Shown in pieces: positions 18,565 through 18,880 of a DNA stretch of 18,880 bases (position 1 is its first letter; each line of letters starts with the position of its first letter). Made by a program: the position numbers and the translations under genes. This DNA comes from Bog-877 sp049518775. Its GTDB lineage: Bacteria; Chloroflexota; Dormibacteria; Aeolococcales; Bog-877. Location: positions 1 to 18,880 of the forward strand of contig JBEKRL010000038.1 in the NCBI GenBank assembly GCA_049518775.1, read 5' to 3'. The notes beneath the pieces were generated by a model. The model had not been told where the DNA came from. It saw nothing but the letters and a program-made list of their open reading frames with translations, and searched no databases.

Positions 18565-18880
18565 TCAGCCGATCCGCTGCGCAGAGCAGCCGAACACGCC
18601 CTTGGGCGGGGCAACGCCCAGGGGGAAGTTCCCATAGGCCAAGAGTTCCGCAATCCGCCCGCCCTGGATCGTGATGACAAGCACGGGGTCAAGGCCCAGC
18701 CGTCCAGGCTTGAGGTTCCATGCCTCACCGGGCAACCCGTCCGGAGCTCCGAACAGCGCCTGCTCCGACGCCGTCGTGTTCGGCTTGCCCAGCTTGGCCT
18801 TCGCGTCCCTGATGGGTTGGCCGTACTTCAGGGAGCACCAGGCTGCCTCGATGGTCTGCTTCTTCTTGTGGTGGGTCTTG
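18565..18880 (-). CDS. Hypothetical protein, partial (C-terminal 104 residues)
   Basis: An open frame enters from the right edge and ends at a TGA at 18565. The readable part starts KTHHKKKQTIEAAWCSLKYG, continues QPIRDAKAKLGKPNTTASEQ and later LDPVLVITIQGGRIAELLAYG. The pattern of a short helix ending in LGKP followed by strands with VxITxxGGRI is reminiscent of SmpA/OmlA- or BLIP-like small domains, but the similarity is too weak to name it. Two cysteines are visible (in AAWCSL and VFGCSAQ). It is the first visible gene of the small operon leading to the terminator at 17847. Its start and any signal peptide or membrane anchor lie outside the window. Confidence 0.65.
   Translation of the reverse strand, partial: KTHHKKKQTIEAAWCSLKYGQPIRDAKAKLGKPNTTASEQALFGAPDGLPGEAWNLKPGRLGLDPVLVITIQGGRIAELLAYGNFPLGVAPPKGVFGCSAQRIG

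Overview
The window is high-GC DNA (G or C strongly favoured at third codon positions, with GTG and probable TTG starts) that looks like an actinobacterial chromosome. Pointers are a mycothiol-dependent maleylpyruvate isomerase-type protein, a menaquinone-pathway prenyltransferase (MenA), overlapping GTGA/TGATG gene junctions and a near-leaderless promoter. I cannot name the genus; an Acidimicrobiia-like or other deep actinobacterial lineage is a guess.

Left part (1-7,825) holds mixed housekeeping and accessory genes. A KdpD-type sensor is split into an N-terminal ATPase/Usp protein (185-1369, minus) and a separate membrane half that runs off the left edge (1-192, minus). Next come a probably frameshifted small membrane gene (1477-1925), a DUF2268-like lipoprotein that has lost the zinc-protease HExxH (1922-2725), a DoxX protein (2795-3259, minus), a DedA-RDD-winged-helix fusion (3823-5004), a DEAD-box RNA helicase (5039-6352, minus) and a mycothiol-type isomerase/DinB-like protein (7037-7825).

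Central part (8,396-15,836) is a redox operon. A GltD-like FAD/NAD(P) oxidoreductase with N- and C-terminal iron-sulfur clusters is followed, with 1-nt overlaps, by a single-chain pyruvate:ferredoxin oxidoreductase and a dihydroorotate-dehydrogenase-like flavoprotein. The likely logic is electron flow between pyruvate/CoA chemistry and NAD(P)H through ferredoxin-type clusters, with the third protein a conserved but unassigned partner. menA follows 173 nt later. A strong 10-bp hairpin lies about 230 nt upstream of the operon.

Right part (15,960-18,880) looks like accessory DNA. Two 44-nt direct repeats, each the 3' half of a tRNA-Gly(UCC) with a ruined 5' half, bracket a divergent DUF998 membrane protein / MarR regulator pair. 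This is what nested integration at a tRNA gene would leave. Beyond the second repeat are decayed gene fragments, a minus-strand terminator, and an operon of small membrane or hypothetical proteins running in from the right edge. One of these carries an apparent 1-nt frameshift. No integrase, transposase, CRISPR array or rRNA is visible in the window.
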